The notes under the pieces: model-generated
Database searches by the model: none
What the model was told of the DNA's origin: nothing
The model's input: the letters and a program-made list of their open reading frames with translations, nothing else
Program-made: the position numbers and the translations under genes
Assembly: GCF_002939185.1 (NCBI RefSeq)
Contig: NZ_POVL01000044.1
Coordinates: 1 to 44,134, forward strand
Direction: 5' to 3'
Length of the DNA: 44,134 nucleotides
Source of the DNA: Enterobacter sichuanensis
GTDB taxonomy: Bacteria; Pseudomonadota; Gammaproteobacteria; Enterobacterales; Enterobacteriaceae
Part shown: one piece after another, positions 9,110 through 19,316 of the stretch
Position numbering within the stretch: the stretch's first letter is position 1
How the letters are laid out: each line of letters opens with the position of its first letter

Positions 9110-10744
9110 ATGAATAACCTTTACAACTTAGCCAGAAACGGCATCAGCGTGGCGCAGGCCGCCATCCGGGTGACGGGCGATAACCTGGTCAACGGCATGT
9201 CCAACAACTACAGCCGCCGCAGTCTGCTGATCGGTGAGCTGGGCGGGATGTCGACCCCACAGGGGTTTTACGGGTATGGCGCCCGCATCGGCGGCGTGGA
9301 ACGCGCCTATGACGCCTTTGCCAATAACCAGCTGCGGGATTCACTCTCCACCTATGCGTCACTGACGGGACGGATGGAGCAGCTGGCGGATATCGACAAC
9401 ATGCTGGCGGATGAAGCGGATAACGTCTCCGTGTCGCTGGGCAAGCTGTTTACAGACATGGCTGCCCTGAGCGCCAACCCGTCGGAAGGCCCGGCGCGCG
9501 CGACGGTATTTGCCTCCCTCGAGATACTGGCAAACCGCTACAATGCCAGTGCAAAGCGTCTTACCGGCCTGGAAAAGAGCACCAATACCCAGATTGAGCG
9601 CAGCGCCAGCGAGATCAACAGCTTTACCGAGCAGCTGGCGCAGATTAACAAACAGCTGGAGCGCGCCCAGGGCAATGGGGCACAGCCTGCCGATCTGCTG
9701 GACCAGCGCGACGCGCTGCTAGAAGGGCTGAGCGAACAGCTTGGCATCACGGTGACCGAAGACCATACGTCCGGTCGCGTCACGGTCACGCTGTCTGACG
9801 GGCGACCGCTGGTCTCCGGCGATACCGCCTACAAACTGCAGACCTCACCGTCGGATGCCGACCCGAATAAAACCATCGTCTCCTACGTGGATGCCAACGG
9901 CAAGGCATCGCCGCTGGATGAAAACAGCATCACCAAAGGCCGCCTGGCCGGGTTGTTCAAATTCCGCAATGAAGACCTCCCGATGGCGCGAAAGGATCTG
10001 GATCAGATCGCCTTTATGATGGCGCACCGGATGAACGATCAGAATAAGGACGGCATCACGGGGGAGGGTCTGCAAGGCGAGGATCTGTTCTCGCTGCCGG
10101 AGATCAAGGCGATTGCCAATGCGAAGAACGGCGGAACTGGAACGCTGACCTCTATCACAGTGGAAGATTTCAGACTGGTGAAATCAGAAAACTACGATAT
10201 CCGTTATGAAGCGGGGCAGTGGGTGGTTAAAGGGGAGGATGGTCGCACCGTGCCGGCAAACCTTACGGGCGATGAACTCAGCTTTGACGGTATCAAAATG
10301 ACGGTCCCTGTGCCTCCGGCTGTGCAGGGTGGGGATAAATTCACCCTCAATCCGATGTCCGGCGCAGCCGAAGGCATCAGCCGCAAAATTACCAGCCCGT
10401 TAGAGTTTGCTGCCGCCGACAAGCCTGGTGAACCCGACAACAACAACAACCTCCAGAAGATGCTGGAGATCCAGAAAGAAGCGCTGATTGGCAACAACAC
10501 GCTCAGTGAGGCCTATGCCAGCCTGGCAGGCAAAATCGGGGAAAGCGCGCGTGAAGTGAAATCTTACACCAACAGTGCTTACACCGATCTGGAAACCAAA
10601 TACGACACCAAACAGGCGCTCACTGGCGTCAATATGGACGAGGAGTACATCAACCTCGATATGTTCCATCAGTATTACCGGGGCAGCGCGCAGCTGTTGC
10701 AGACCGCCAACGCCATGTTTGATGCCCTGCTGGCCATCCGTTAA
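9110..10744 (+). CDS. flgK: FlgK, hook-filament junction protein 1
   Basis: A 544-residue hook-associated protein (E. coli 547). It has the N-terminal motif LYNLARNGISVAQAAIRVTG, a helical region near residues 150-190 (QRDALLEGLSEQLG in the next segment) and the C-terminal signature GVNMDEEYINLDMFHQYYRG SAQLLQTANAMFDALL. FlgK forms the first junction ring on the hook and is exported with FlgN. The N- and C-terminal thirds are family-like; the middle is variable. No strong ribosome site is seen before the ATG. Confidence 0.96.
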   Translation: MNNLYNLARNGISVAQAAIRVTGDNLVNGMSNNYSRRSLLIGELGGMSTPQGFYGYGARIGGVERAYDAFANNQLRDSLSTYASLTGRMEQLADIDNMLADEADNVSVSLGKLFTDMAALSANPSEGPARATVFASLEILANRYNASAKRLTGLEKSTNTQIERSASEINSFTEQLAQINKQLERAQGNGAQPADLLDQRDALLEGLSEQLGITVTEDHTSGRVTVTLSDGRPLVSGDTAYKLQTSPSDADPNKTIVSYVDANGKASPLDENSITKGRLAGLFKFRNEDLPMARKDLDQIAFMMAHRMNDQNKDGITGEGLQGEDLFSLPEIKAIANAKNGGTGTLTSITVEDFRLVKSENYDIRYEAGQWVVKGEDGRTVPANLTGDELSFDGIKMTVPVPPAVQGGDKFTLNPMSGAAEGISRKITSPLEFAAADKPGEPDNNNNLQKMLEIQKEALIGNNTLSEAYASLAGKIGESAREVKSYTNSAYTDLETKYDTKQALTGVNMDEEYINLDMFHQYYRGSAQLLQTANAMFDALLAIR

Positions 10745-10754
10745 GGAGACGATG

Positions 10755-11657
10755 ATGCGATTAAGTACGCTTTATATGTATAAGCAAAGCGCGGCGGCCA
10801 TGACGAACCGCATGAGTCAAAGCAATGAAATCTATCTGCGGATGTCGGCGAACAAAACGCTACTCAAAGCCTCTGACAACCCGACTGCCGCGACCGACGC
10901 GGTGAAGCACCAGGACGCGCTGGCGCAGCTGGAGATGTACAGCAGCGTGCGCTCCGGGGCACGCAGTGCGATGGAGTTTCAGGATCATATTCTGAATGGC
11001 GTCGGTAACCTGATGACCACCACCCTGAAGGAAAAACTTGTTGCCGCAGGGTCGGGCGCCTATTCCGATGAAGACCGCCATGCGCTGGCGGAGGAGATCA
11101 AAGGGATCCGAACCAATCTGCTGGATTTAGCCAACAGTCGGGACAGCAGTGGTCGCTATATTTTCTCCGGGTTTAACACCGATACGCCTGCCTTTGATGA
11201 AGTCGGGAATTACCGCGGCGGTAATGAAGCACGCAAACAGACGGTTGCTGACGGTACGGAAATGCAAACAAGCCATCTCGGTGACGAGGTGTTTGGCGAT
11301 ATTTTCATGGTGTTGAACGATGCCGTTGCCGCATTAATGATGGAATCCGTTGATGAAGAAACCGCAGAAGCCATAAAAGCCGCGCTGAGCGCTGCCAGCA
11401 AAGGGCTTGACGCGGGCATCGAGCGTCTCGGGAAAGCACAGGCCGAACTGGGCACTAACCTGCAGCAGCTTGACGCCCTGGATTTGACCGGCAACGTACT
11501 GATCAACGACACCATTGTCAAAGTGCAGGACGCCATCGGCGCCGATGTCAGCATGCTGGTGACGCTGGCATCGGAATCGCAGATGTCGGATCTGGCCTTT
11601 AATGCCTCGATGTTTGTTTACAAGAATATGCAGAAGATGAGTCTGTTTAATCTGTAA
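10755..11657 (+). CDS. flgL: FlgL, hook-filament junction protein 3
   Basis: A 300-residue protein beginning [20 protein letters not shown]. The flagellin-like N-terminus ([20 protein letters not shown]) and C-terminus resemble FlgL (E. coli 317). FlgL links FlgK to the first flagellin subunits. Of two adjacent ATGs (10752 and 10755), the second is chosen because it gives the family start MR(F/L)ST and a 6-base spacing from AAGGAG. Reading farther upstream would run into flgK. It follows flgK by ten bases. Confidence 0.94.
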   Translation: MRLSTLYMYKQSAAAMTNRMSQSNEIYLRMSANKTLLKASDNPTAATDAVKHQDALAQLEMYSSVRSGARSAMEFQDHILNGVGNLMTTTLKEKLVAAGSGAYSDEDRHALAEEIKGIRTNLLDLANSRDSSGRYIFSGFNTDTPAFDEVGNYRGGNEARKQTVADGTEMQTSHLGDEVFGDIFMVLNDAVAALMMESVDEETAEAIKAALSAASKGLDAGIERLGKAQAELGTNLQQLDALDLTGNVLINDTIVKVQDAIGADVSMLVTLASESQMSDLAFNASMFVYKNMQKMSLFNL

Positions 11658-11728
11658 TTCGAACGCCCTCTTTATTCACTTCAGACGCTACCGCGTACGG
11701 CCTGCCCGTGCGCGGAGGGTGGAAAATT

Positions 11729-13354
11729 ATGTTAGCTAAACTCAAAATTTACAGCACCGTCACGCTGATTATCGGCCTGTTCGCGGTAATGCTATTCGGC
11801 GTGACGGCCTATGCCGTGTTTAATGCCGTCTCCAGCAACCAAAATTTCAAACGTATTGTCGTGGCCGCTGAGAATAACGATCAGATGCGCGACGCGGCCT
11901 ACAATATCAGCGCGGTCATGGCCAATACCAACGGCCTGATGCTGCAGGCGGCGCTGGGTAACCCGGTCTCGCAGAATGTCGCCAGCCATACGCTCAACGT
12001 GGTGAAAACCGCCCGCCGCAATATGGACGATTTTATGGCCTCACCGTTCAATACCGAGGAGGAGCGTCGCCTGGCCGCGGAGGTTAATGCGGCATTTAAC
12101 GAGGTCTATAAAGTGGCGGAAGTGAAGCTCGGCTATGTGCAAAACCCGGCTGGGTATAGCGGCTCTCTGGAACACGATATGGAGCTTCGCACCCAGCTGC
12201 GTAACAAGGTAGAGCAGTACACGGATGCCAGCGCGCGGGTCAGTGAAGAGATTACTCAGGCGTCAGCGCGCGACTACAAAATTATGCTCGGCGTTGGCCT
12301 GGTGGTGGTGCTGCTGGCGGTGGTGCTGCTGTTTGTGATCCGCTTCTGGCTGCGTCAGACCCTGGTTCAGCGTATGGCGACGACCGTTGATGTCCTTAAG
12401 CGTATCGCCGACGGCGATCTGAGCAAGGAGATTGAGGCCGGCAGCGAGAATGAAATTGGCAATATGCTCCGGGAGCTGGAGCAGATGCGCACCTCGCTGG
12501 CCACGACCGTCTCCGGCATTCGTGAAAGCGTGCAGCGTATTCACAATAACGCGCAGGAAATTGCCCACGGTAACAACGATCTCTCCTCCCGTACCGAAGA
12601 GCAGGCGGCGGCGCTGCAGGAGACGGCGGCCAGCATGGAGCAGATCAAAACCACCGTACGCCAGAATGCTGACAACGCCCACGCGGCGCGTGAACTGGCG
12701 GAAAGCGCCAGCACCAATGCCCATAACGGCGGGGAGGTGATGCAGAGCCTGGAGCAGATCATGGCCCAGATCACCACCAGCTCGCGTCAGATTGCCGATA
12801 TCAATGGCGTGATCGACAGCATTGCCAACCAGACCAACATCCTCGCCCTGAACGCGGCGGTGGAAGCAGCGCGTGCCGGCGAGCAGGGACGCGGGTTTGC
12901 GGTGGTGGCCGAAGAGGTGCGTAACCTGGCGAAACGCAGCGCCGATGCGGCAAAAGAGATCAATCAGCTGATCAACACCAGCGTGAATAATATTGATATC
13001 GGTTCGCGTCAGGTAGGGCAGGCCAGCCACGTCATGCAGGAGATTGTGACCTCCGTCGGGCAGGTAACCCAGATCATGGGCGAAATCACCTCCGCCTCGG
13101 ACGAGCAGAGCGCGGGTATCAACCAGATCTCACAGGCGGTGAACGAGATGGATCTGGTCACCCAGCAGAACGCGGCGATGGTGGAAGAGGCGGCACTGGC
13201 GGCAAGTGAACTGGAAGCGCAGTCAGACGCGCTGGAGAAACTGGTGGCGCAATTTCGTCTTAACCAGGAGAGCCGTCAGGTGAACGTCACGCCTGCGCCT
13301 GAAAAAATGCCGCGGGCGAAGGAACCCGATCTGGCCCAGTGGGAAACCTTTTAA
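11729..13354 (+). CDS. Methyl-accepting chemotaxis receptor (Tsr/Tar type)
   Basis: A 541-residue class I chemoreceptor: TM1 about residues 10-30, a four-helix periplasmic sensor domain about 31-184, TM2 about 185-207, HAMP, and a signalling domain with the invariant tip (about 375-410: [39 protein letters not shown]). It ends in WETF, the CheR/CheB-docking tail of major receptors. The periplasmic domain does not show the Tsr/Tar amino-acid-binding arginine pattern clearly, so the ligand is unknown. ATG at 11729 follows GGAGG; an upstream GTG at 11708 is less likely. It lies between flgL and fliA. Confidence 0.95.
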   Translation: MLAKLKIYSTVTLIIGLFAVMLFGVTAYAVFNAVSSNQNFKRIVVAAENNDQMRDAAYNISAVMANTNGLMLQAALGNPVSQNVASHTLNVVKTARRNMDDFMASPFNTEEERRLAAEVNAAFNEVYKVAEVKLGYVQNPAGYSGSLEHDMELRTQLRNKVEQYTDASARVSEEITQASARDYKIMLGVGLVVVLLAVVLLFVIRFWLRQTLVQRMATTVDVLKRIADGDLSKEIEAGSENEIGNMLRELEQMRTSLATTVSGIRESVQRIHNNAQEIAHGNNDLSSRTEEQAAALQETAASMEQIKTTVRQNADNAHAARELAESASTNAHNGGEVMQSLEQIMAQITTSSRQIADINGVIDSIANQTNILALNAAVEAARAGEQGRGFAVVAEEVRNLAKRSADAAKEINQLINTSVNNIDIGSRQVGQASHVMQEIVTSVGQVTQIMGEITSASDEQSAGINQISQAVNEMDLVTQQNAAMVEEAALAASELEAQSDALEKLVAQFRLNQESRQVNVTPAPEKMPRAKEPDLAQWETF

Positions 13355-13512
13355 TTCTGTGAATTAACGTCATTAATAACGATATATTTCCGCGACGCGT
13401 AAACATTCGCGCGAAGTAACAGAATGCGCATTTTTATAAAGGCTTATCGCACTATTTGAATGCGCAATTTCACCGGATAATTCTCGCAGAGAATAGTGGG
13501 TGGAATGTAATC

Positions 13513-14238
13513 GTGGATGGTATTTATACGGCCGAAGGGCTGGAAGATAAATCGGTAGTCTGGTCTAAATATCACTATCTGGTGCGGCAGGAAGCAATGC
13601 GTTTGCATAAGCGGCTTCCTGCCAGTGTCGAGCTGGATGATTTAATTCAGGCAGGATCGATTGGTTTTTTAAGTGCGGTCGACAGTTTCGACCCGAAAAA
13701 AGGGGTAACGCTCACGGCGTGGATCACCCAGCGGGTGAAATGGGCGTTATTAGATGAGCTGAGAGAAAGCGACTGGGTCCCGCGACGGGTTCGAACCCAT
13801 ACGCGGGAAATAGTGGCAATTATTCAGCAAATCGAACAGGAAAAAGGTGGCGAAGCGACCGAAGCTGAAATTGCAGAGCGCATGGGCGTATCGCTGCAGG
13901 AATTTCAGCAGATGCTGGCAGATAATAATGCCAGCCAGATGTATTCGGTTGATGAGCTGCAGGAGAATTATGCCGACAGCTGGGAAACGAGCGATGACGA
14001 AAATGAATCGCTTAATCCACTGAATGATGCTGTCCGCCAGAATCTCATCGAGCGTATTACGGAACATATTCAGTTCATACCCGAAAGAGAGCAGGTACTG
14101 TTGCAGCTCTATTATCTTCAGGATTTGAACATGAAAGAGATTGGTCTGGTATTGGGCATCACGGAAACACGGGTGAGCCAGCTGCACAGTCTGGCGGTTA
14201 AAAGGTTAAGAAGTCGTATGGAATCGGATTGTCGATAA
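13513..14238 (+). CDS. fliA: FliA, flagellar sigma factor 28
   Basis: A 241-residue sigma-28 with region 2 (LPASVELDDLIQAGSIGFLSAVDSFDP, ITQRVKWALLDELRESDWVPR), region 3 (GGEATEAEIAERMGV) and the region 4 helix-turn-helix (LNMKEIGLVLGITETRVSQLH SLAVKRL). It directs RNA polymerase to late flagellar promoters and is restrained by FlgM. The GTG at 13513 (VDGIYTAEG) aligns with the E. coli start; a longer reading frame opens at TTG 13456 but adds 19 unconserved residues. It is only moderately similar to E. coli FliA, lacks fliZ next to it and is AT-richer than the flg genes. Confidence 0.93.
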   Translation: MDGIYTAEGLEDKSVVWSKYHYLVRQEAMRLHKRLPASVELDDLIQAGSIGFLSAVDSFDPKKGVTLTAWITQRVKWALLDELRESDWVPRRVRTHTREIVAIIQQIEQEKGGEATEAEIAERMGVSLQEFQQMLADNNASQMYSVDELQENYADSWETSDDENESLNPLNDAVRQNLIERITEHIQFIPEREQVLLQLYYLQDLNMKEIGLVLGITETRVSQLHSLAVKRLRSRMESDCR

Positions 14239-14599
14239 ATACAGGCTCTTAACATTTATATTGTTAACACCGGTTAAACAGCAGGATTAATCATTAAAAT
14301 CAAGCTTTAATAACGTTTAACAATGCTTTATTAACTTTTTAAATCAACAGGTTAACAGTGACTGGAGGATTTGGAGACATTTCTGTCGCTTGTTCGGAAA
14401 ATACTTAGTGTTTATGATTTTGCCAGTTTTGTGATGCAGCCTCCTTTGGCATTGAGAAGTACATGACGCATTTACTGAGGAAGAATGACTTACCTCAGTG
14501 AATATCAATACCAAAAGACTCTCTGCATCAGTTCGGAAACGTTATCTATCTAAACTGACATGCCAGCTATTGGCTGAATAACATTGGGAGTTTTCGCCT
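14239..14599 (+). promoter_or_regulatory. flhDC upstream regulatory region
   Basis: This 361-bp gene-free region precedes the master operon. The first part (14250-14360) is AT-rich and has four GTT(T)AA(A)C-type palindromic motifs at 14263, 14273, 14315 and 14351. Farther down, 14471-14502 holds an inverted repeat ACTGAGG-N12-CCTCAGT (ten pairs if a G-U pair is included). GGGAG lies about 10 bases before the flhD GTG. A long leader with several regulator sites is typical of flhDC in E. coli, but I cannot name the proteins that bind here and found no convincing CRP or RcsB site. Confidence 0.5.
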
Positions 14600-14950
14600 G
14601 TGTCTAATTTCGACGAGTACCTGCAGAATATTCATGATATCAACCTGTCCTATTTACTGCTGGCCCAGCAGCTGATTCGTCAGGATAAATTTGCGGCGGG
14701 TTTTCGCCTGGGGTTGTCTGAAGGAACCATTGATAACCTGAAAGAACTTTCGCTGCCGCAATTAATGAAGCTGGCGACGACCAATCAGCTTATTTGTCGT
14801 CTGCGCGTGGATGATGAAGTGGTTATTGAAAATCTGACCAAGGATTCGCGCATTGAAGCCCTGCAGCAGATCCACACCGGCATTATTTTGTCGACCAACC
14901 TTCTGAATGCCTTAAGCGAAGAAGATGCGGTCACGGCGGAGGAGGCATAA
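14600..14950 (+). CDS. flhD: FlhD, flagellar master regulator subunit
   Basis: A 116-residue protein, the length of E. coli FlhD, beginning with GTG and matching the family through HDINLSYLLLAQQLIRQDK, LPQLMKLATTNQLICRLRVD and LQQIHTGIILSTNLLNAL. The single Cys in NQLIC is at the position of the E. coli intersubunit disulfide cysteine. FlhD forms the FlhD4C2 complex with FlhC, which activates class 2 flagellar promoters with sigma-70. The flhC ATG follows after two bases. The N- and C-terminal ends are diverged from E. coli. Confidence 0.96.
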   Translation: MSNFDEYLQNIHDINLSYLLLAQQLIRQDKFAAGFRLGLSEGTIDNLKELSLPQLMKLATTNQLICRLRVDDEVVIENLTKDSRIEALQQIHTGIILSTNLLNALSEEDAVTAEEA

Positions 14951-14952
14951 TC

Positions 14953-15528
14953 ATGTGTGGTGAAAAAAGTCTGCTGCAGGAAATTGATGAAGTGAATATC
15001 GCCATGGGATTAATTTCTCTCGGGGCGAGAATGCAGGTGCTGGAGTCGGAAACCTCCCTGAGCCGTCGCCGTCTGCTGCGTTTATATAAAGAATTACGCG
15101 GCTGCCCGCCGCCAAAAGGGATGCTGCCTTTTTCAGAAGACTGGTTTATGTCGTGGGAACAGAATATTCACTCGTCCATGTTCTACAACATTTACCTCTA
15201 TTTGAAAAAGACCGAGCAGGGGCGTTCCATTGAAATGCTGATGAAGACCTATCGTCTTTATCTGGAACAGTGCAGCACCTGTTCCGATGAAAAACCGGTG
15301 CTGGGTCTGACCCGCGCCTGGACATTATTACGCTTTATCGACTGCGGCATTATTTCGCGTAAAGCCTGCAGCGTGTGTGGCGGCGGTTTTATCGTCACCA
15401 CCGAATTTATCAAAAACCCATTTACCTGCAGCTTGTGCAGCCCGCCGTCGCGTGCGCTTAAAAAATCCCAGGTAAGCAATACCGGCCTCCTGGGTTCGTT
15501 CGCGGCGCCGGAAATCCTGACGGCCTGA
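14953..15528 (+). CDS. flhC: FlhC, flagellar master regulator subunit
   Basis: A 191-residue protein (E. coli 192) with the strongly conserved core LGARMQVLESETSLSRRRLL, LYKELRGCPPPKGMLPFS and AYRLYLEQC-like region, and a C-terminal zinc site made of CSVC and CSLC pairs. FlhC is the main DNA-reading subunit of FlhD4C2. It is translationally close to flhD. The C-terminal tail after the zinc site differs from E. coli. Confidence 0.96.
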   Translation: MCGEKSLLQEIDEVNIAMGLISLGARMQVLESETSLSRRRLLRLYKELRGCPPPKGMLPFSEDWFMSWEQNIHSSMFYNIYLYLKKTEQGRSIEMLMKTYRLYLEQCSTCSDEKPVLGLTRAWTLLRFIDCGIISRKACSVCGGGFIVTTEFIKNPFTCSLCSPPSRALKKSQVSNTGLLGSFAAPEILTA

Positions 15529-15562
15529 TCCCCGTGACGGCAGTGCACAAGATGGCGTTTAC

Positions 15563-15587
15563 CTGATGCCGGGGCTCCCGGCATCGG
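15563..15587 (+). other. Intercistronic hairpin between flhC and motA
   Basis: A perfect 9-bp stem (GATGCCGGG / CCCGGCATC, loop GCT, 15565-15585) with a possible outer pair sits in the 83-bp gap between flhC and motA. There is no T-run, so it is more likely an mRNA-stability element or partial terminator between the regulator and motility operons than a full stop. Confidence 0.55.
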
Positions 15588-15611
15588 TCAAAGTACCGAA
15601 AAGGAGAAATT

Positions 15612-16508
15612 GTGTTAGTTATTGTTGGCTATCTTGTTGTCATATCGACCGTTTTTGGTGGTTTTCTCTTATCCGGCGGTAACCTGATGGCGCTGTTTCA
15701 GCCGCTGGAGCTGTTGATTATCGGCGGGGCCGGGGTTGGGGCGTTTATCGTTGGCAACAACGTCAAATCCCTTAAAGCAACGGGCAAGGCGCTGGTTAAG
15801 CTCTTCGTGGGCAAGCGCTACAACAAAGCGGTGTATATGGACCTGATGGCGCTGATGTTCCTGTTGCTCTCCCAGAGCCGCGTGCACGGGCTGATGTCGC
15901 TGGAAAAGGACATCGAAGACCCGCAGAACAGCGATATTTTTAGCGCCTATCCCCGTCTGATGAGCGACCCGATGCTCGCCAACTTTATCCTCGATTACTT
16001 CCGCCTGATGATTGGCGGCAGCATGAACTCCCATGAAATCGAAGCCCTGATGGATGAAGAGATCGAGACCTGCGAAGAGGAGCTGGAAGTGCCAGCCCAC
16101 AGCCTCAATACGGTGGGCGATGCGTTTCCGGCGTTCGGCATTGTGGCCGCGGTGATGGGCGTGGTGAACGCTCTGGGCTCGGCGGATCGCCCGGCGGCGG
16201 AGCTGGGCGTCCTGATTGGCCACGCGCTGGTAGGGACCTTCCTCGGGATCCTTATCGCCTATGGTTTCGTGCTGCCGCTGGCCACCCTGCTGCGCCAGAA
16301 GAGTTCCGATCAGGTCAAAATCCTGCAGTGCATCAAGGTGACGCTGCTCTCCAGCCTCAACGGCTATGCCCCGCAGATTGCCGTGGAATTTGGCCGTAAA
16401 ACCATCTTTACCAGCGAACGTCCGTCGTTCGAAGAGCTTGAAGAGCACGTGCGCGAAGTGAAATCCAACGCCACGCTGAAAACCAAAACCTCGGACAGCG
16501 CCGCATGA
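15612..16508 (+). CDS. motA: MotA, stator proton-channel subunit
   Basis: A 298-residue inner-membrane protein (E. coli 295) with four expected membrane segments (about 1-22, 33-52, 170-190, 200-225) and a cytoplasmic loop containing the charged residues that contact FliG. Conserved blocks include GAGVGAFIVGNN, EIEALMDEEIETCEEE, GDAFPAFGIVAAVMGVVNALGS and YAPQIAVEFGRKT. It starts with GTG after AAGGAG. MotA and MotB form the proton-driven stator. Its last four bases overlap motB (ATGA). Confidence 0.97.
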   Translation: MLVIVGYLVVISTVFGGFLLSGGNLMALFQPLELLIIGGAGVGAFIVGNNVKSLKATGKALVKLFVGKRYNKAVYMDLMALMFLLLSQSRVHGLMSLEKDIEDPQNSDIFSAYPRLMSDPMLANFILDYFRLMIGGSMNSHEIEALMDEEIETCEEELEVPAHSLNTVGDAFPAFGIVAAVMGVVNALGSADRPAAELGVLIGHALVGTFLGILIAYGFVLPLATLLRQKSSDQVKILQCIKVTLLSSLNGYAPQIAVEFGRKTIFTSERPSFEELEEHVREVKSNATLKTKTSDSAA

Positions 16509-17410
16509 AGAACGTCACGCCTGTCATCATTTCCCGTAAGCGTAAAAAGAAAAAGCATGCGCACCACGGCGGCACCTGGAAGATTGCCTATGCCGACTTT
16601 ATGACCGCCATGATGGCCTTCTTCCTGGTGATGTGGCTGCTGTCGCAGTCCACGGACATGGAAAGGGAGCTGATTGCCGACTACTTCCGCATGCCGCTGA
16701 AGCCGTCGATGGCCAACGGCGATAAAACCAGCCTCAGCGACAGCGTCATCCCTGGCGGCGGGGATGACATCATCAAGCGGCAGGGCGAAGTGTTTAAAGG
16801 ACAGCTTAGTCAGATCGATAAGCACAAGCGCGTCGAGAGCCTGAAGCAGGCAAAAGAGAAGCTGCAGAAGATGATCGAAACCGATCCGCGGCTGAACAAC
16901 TTCAAGTCCAACATTTTGCTGAATCTGACCAACGACGGGCTGCTGATCCAGATCACCGACTCCCAGGACCGCCCCATGTTCCGCGTGGGCAGCGAGCTGC
17001 CGGAATCCTACATGAACGGCATTCTGCAGGCGCTGGTGCCGCTGCTGCAGGAGCTGCCTAACGCGCTGAGCCTGACGGGCCATACCGACTCCCTGCCGTA
17101 TGCCGGGGGCGAGGGCGGTTACAGCAACTGGGAGCTGTCCGCCGGTCGTGCTAACGCCGCGCGTCGGGTGCTGGTCAGGGCCGGGCTGAGCGATGAACGT
17201 TTTCTGCGCGTGATCGGCACCGCCAGCCGGATGCCGCTGGAGAACACCCTGCCGGAAAGCGCGGTGAACCGCCGCATCAGCATTCTGGTCCTCAGCCGCT
17301 CGAAAGAGCAGGAGATCCGTCTGGAAGATACCCAGGCCCAGCGTGCAGAGAGCGTGCTGAGCGATATCAATCTGCAAAACGTGCAGGGCTATACCGATGG
17401 ACATGAATGA
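16505..17410 (+). CDS. motB: MotB, peptidoglycan-anchored stator subunit
   Basis: A 301-residue protein (E. coli 308): a basic cytoplasmic N-terminus (RKRKKKKHAHHGG), one membrane helix beginning WKIAYADFMTAMMAFFLVMW, in which Asp31 corresponds to the essential proton-binding aspartate, a linker, and an OmpA-like peptidoglycan-binding domain (about 185-275: LTGHTDSLPY, NWELSAGRANAARRVL, NRRISILVLS). It overlaps motA by 4 bases and cheA by 14 bases. Confidence 0.97.
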   Translation: MKNVTPVIISRKRKKKKHAHHGGTWKIAYADFMTAMMAFFLVMWLLSQSTDMERELIADYFRMPLKPSMANGDKTSLSDSVIPGGGDDIIKRQGEVFKGQLSQIDKHKRVESLKQAKEKLQKMIETDPRLNNFKSNILLNLTNDGLLIQITDSQDRPMFRVGSELPESYMNGILQALVPLLQELPNALSLTGHTDSLPYAGGEGGYSNWELSAGRANAARRVLVRAGLSDERFLRVIGTASRMPLENTLPESAVNRRISILVLSRSKEQEIRLEDTQAQRAESVLSDINLQNVQGYTDGHE

Positions 17411-19316
17411 TTTTTCGCAGATCTTTTTTACTGAGGCAGAAGAACTGCTGGCCGACATGGAGCAGCATCTGCTGCAGCTTGACGTGGTGGCGCCGGACCA
17501 GGAGCAGCTGAATGCGATTTTCCGGGCGGCACACTCCCTGAAAGGGGGCGCAGCCACCTTCGGTTTTACCGCCTTACAGGAGACCACCCACCTGCTGGAG
17601 AACCTCCTTGACCAGGCGCGGGCAGGGGAGAGGACGCTCAGTCGCTCGATCATCAACCTTTTTCTGGAATGTAAGGACATTATGCAAGCGCAGCTGGAAG
17701 CCTATCAGGCTTCGCAGGAGCCTGATGACGCTCAATTTCGCTATATCTGTGAAGCCCTCAGAGAGATAGCCCTTGAAGGAAAACCGCCCGCACCTGAGCC
17801 CGCGCCCGTGCCAGCCAGCACGGCCGGGGAGAAGGAAGCCACGCTGGTCGTGACCCTGCGAAACGTTGATGCGCGCGAGCAGACAATGCTGCGTGACGAA
17901 CTGAGCAATATGGGGACGATTTCAGACGCACAGACGTCGTCTGACGGCATGACGGTGACGCTACAGACCACCGCCTCGGCGGACGATATCACCGCCGTGC
18001 TCTGCTTTGTACTCGACAGCAAGCAGATTGAGGTCCGGCCCGCAGAGCCCGCAGCGGCACCAGCGCCCGCTGCGCCACCCGAGGCCGTTGCCAAAAAAGC
18101 GCCACCGGCGCCGCGGGCAGCCAGTCAGGAGTCCGGCAGCATTCGCGTGGCGGTGAGTAAAGTGGACCAGATTATCAACCAGGTGGGCGAGCTTATCATC
18201 ACCCAGGCGATGCTCTCCCAGCTCTCACGGACCCTTGATCCGGCCAGCTACGATCTACTGTCCGGCTGCGTGGCGCAGATGGAGCGCAACACCCGCGAGC
18301 TGCAGGAGTCGGTGATGTCCATTCGTATGATGCCGATGGACTACGTTTTCAGCCGCTTCCCGCGGCTGGTGCATGACCTGGGCGCTCGCCTGAATAAAGA
18401 GGTCGAGCTGACCCTGAAAGGCGGCTCCGCCGAGCTGGATAAGAGCCTGATCGAGCGCATTATCGATCCGCTGACCCACCTGGTGCGTAACAGCCTGGAC
18501 CACGGCATTGAAGAGAAAGAGGTCCGCGTCGCAAAAGGCAAACCGGTCACCGGGAACCTGACGCTTTCGGCCGAACATCACGGCGGCAACATCGTGATTG
18601 AAGTGAGTGACGACGGGGCGGGGCTGAACCGGGAGAAGATCCTCGCCAAAGCCCGTTCCCAGGGGATGACCATCAGCGACACCATGAGCGACGACGATGT
18701 GTGGATGCTGATCTTCGCCGCCGGTTTCTCCACCGCCGAGAGCGTGACGGACGTCTCCGGACGCGGCGTCGGTATGGACGTGGTGCGACGCAACATTCTG
18801 GCGATGGGCGGCCACGTCGACGTGCTCTCCACGCCGGGAGCCGGGACCACTATCCGCATTATCCTGCCGCTGACCCTGGCCATCCTTGACGGCATGCTGG
18901 TGAAGGTGGGGGAGGAGATTTACGTCCTGCCGCTGGGCGCGGTGATGGAGTCGCTGCGGCCGACCGACGAGATGCTGTGCCGTTTTGTCGGCGAAGAGCG
19001 CCTGCTGCAGGTGCGAGGCGAATATCTGCCGCTGGTGCTGCTGCGCCAGCGTCTCTCGGTCGCGGGCGAGGCTCCGGCCGACGATGGCATTGTGGTCATC
19101 GTGCAAAGCGCGGGCTGCCGCTACGCGCTGTGGGTCGACCAGCTTATCGGCCAGCAGCAGGTGGTGGTCAAAAACCTTGAACATAACTACCGCAAAGTGC
19201 CTGGCGTCTCTGCAGCGACCATCCTCGGTGATGGCAGCGTGGCACTGATCCTTGATGTGGTTGAGCTCTCAACGCTCAACGCTCCACAACCCCAGAGGGA
19301 GGGGGTAAACGCATGA
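17397..19316 (+). CDS. cheA: CheA, chemotaxis histidine kinase
   Basis: A 639-residue kinase (E. coli 654). P1 carries the phospho-accepting His46 in [15 protein letters not shown]2 (about 145-215) is the CheY/CheB-docking domain, bounded by Pro/Ala-rich linkers; P3 (about 245-310) is the dimerisation helix pair; P4 has the ATP-binding boxes [19 protein letters not shown] and [10 protein letters not shown]5 (about 500-630) is the CheW-like receptor-coupling domain. CheA passes phosphate to CheY and CheB, which are not encoded in this window. The linkers and P2 are the most diverged parts. It ends with a 4-base overlap with cheW. Confidence 0.97.
   Translation: MDMNDFSQIFFTEAEELLADMEQHLLQLDVVAPDQEQLNAIFRAAHSLKGGAATFGFTALQETTHLLENLLDQARAGERTLSRSIINLFLECKDIMQAQLEAYQASQEPDDAQFRYICEALREIALEGKPPAPEPAPVPASTAGEKEATLVVTLRNVDAREQTMLRDELSNMGTISDAQTSSDGMTVTLQTTASADDITAVLCFVLDSKQIEVRPAEPAAAPAPAAPPEAVAKKAPPAPRAASQESGSIRVAVSKVDQIINQVGELIITQAMLSQLSRTLDPASYDLLSGCVAQMERNTRELQESVMSIRMMPMDYVFSRFPRLVHDLGARLNKEVELTLKGGSAELDKSLIERIIDPLTHLVRNSLDHGIEEKEVRVAKGKPVTGNLTLSAEHHGGNIVIEVSDDGAGLNREKILAKARSQGMTISDTMSDDDVWMLIFAAGFSTAESVTDVSGRGVGMDVVRRNILAMGGHVDVLSTPGAGTTIRIILPLTLAILDGMLVKVGEEIYVLPLGAVMESLRPTDEMLCRFVGEERLLQVRGEYLPLVLLRQRLSVAGEAPADDGIVVIVQSAGCRYALWVDQLIGQQQVVVKNLEHNYRKVPGVSAATILGDGSVALILDVVELSTLNAPQPQREGVNA

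Noticed and set aside
13351..13367. AT palindrome TTAATTC-TGT-GAATTAA after the chemoreceptor gene
   Set aside because: It overlaps the stop codon, is A/T-only at its ends and lacks a T-run; too weak to call a terminator.
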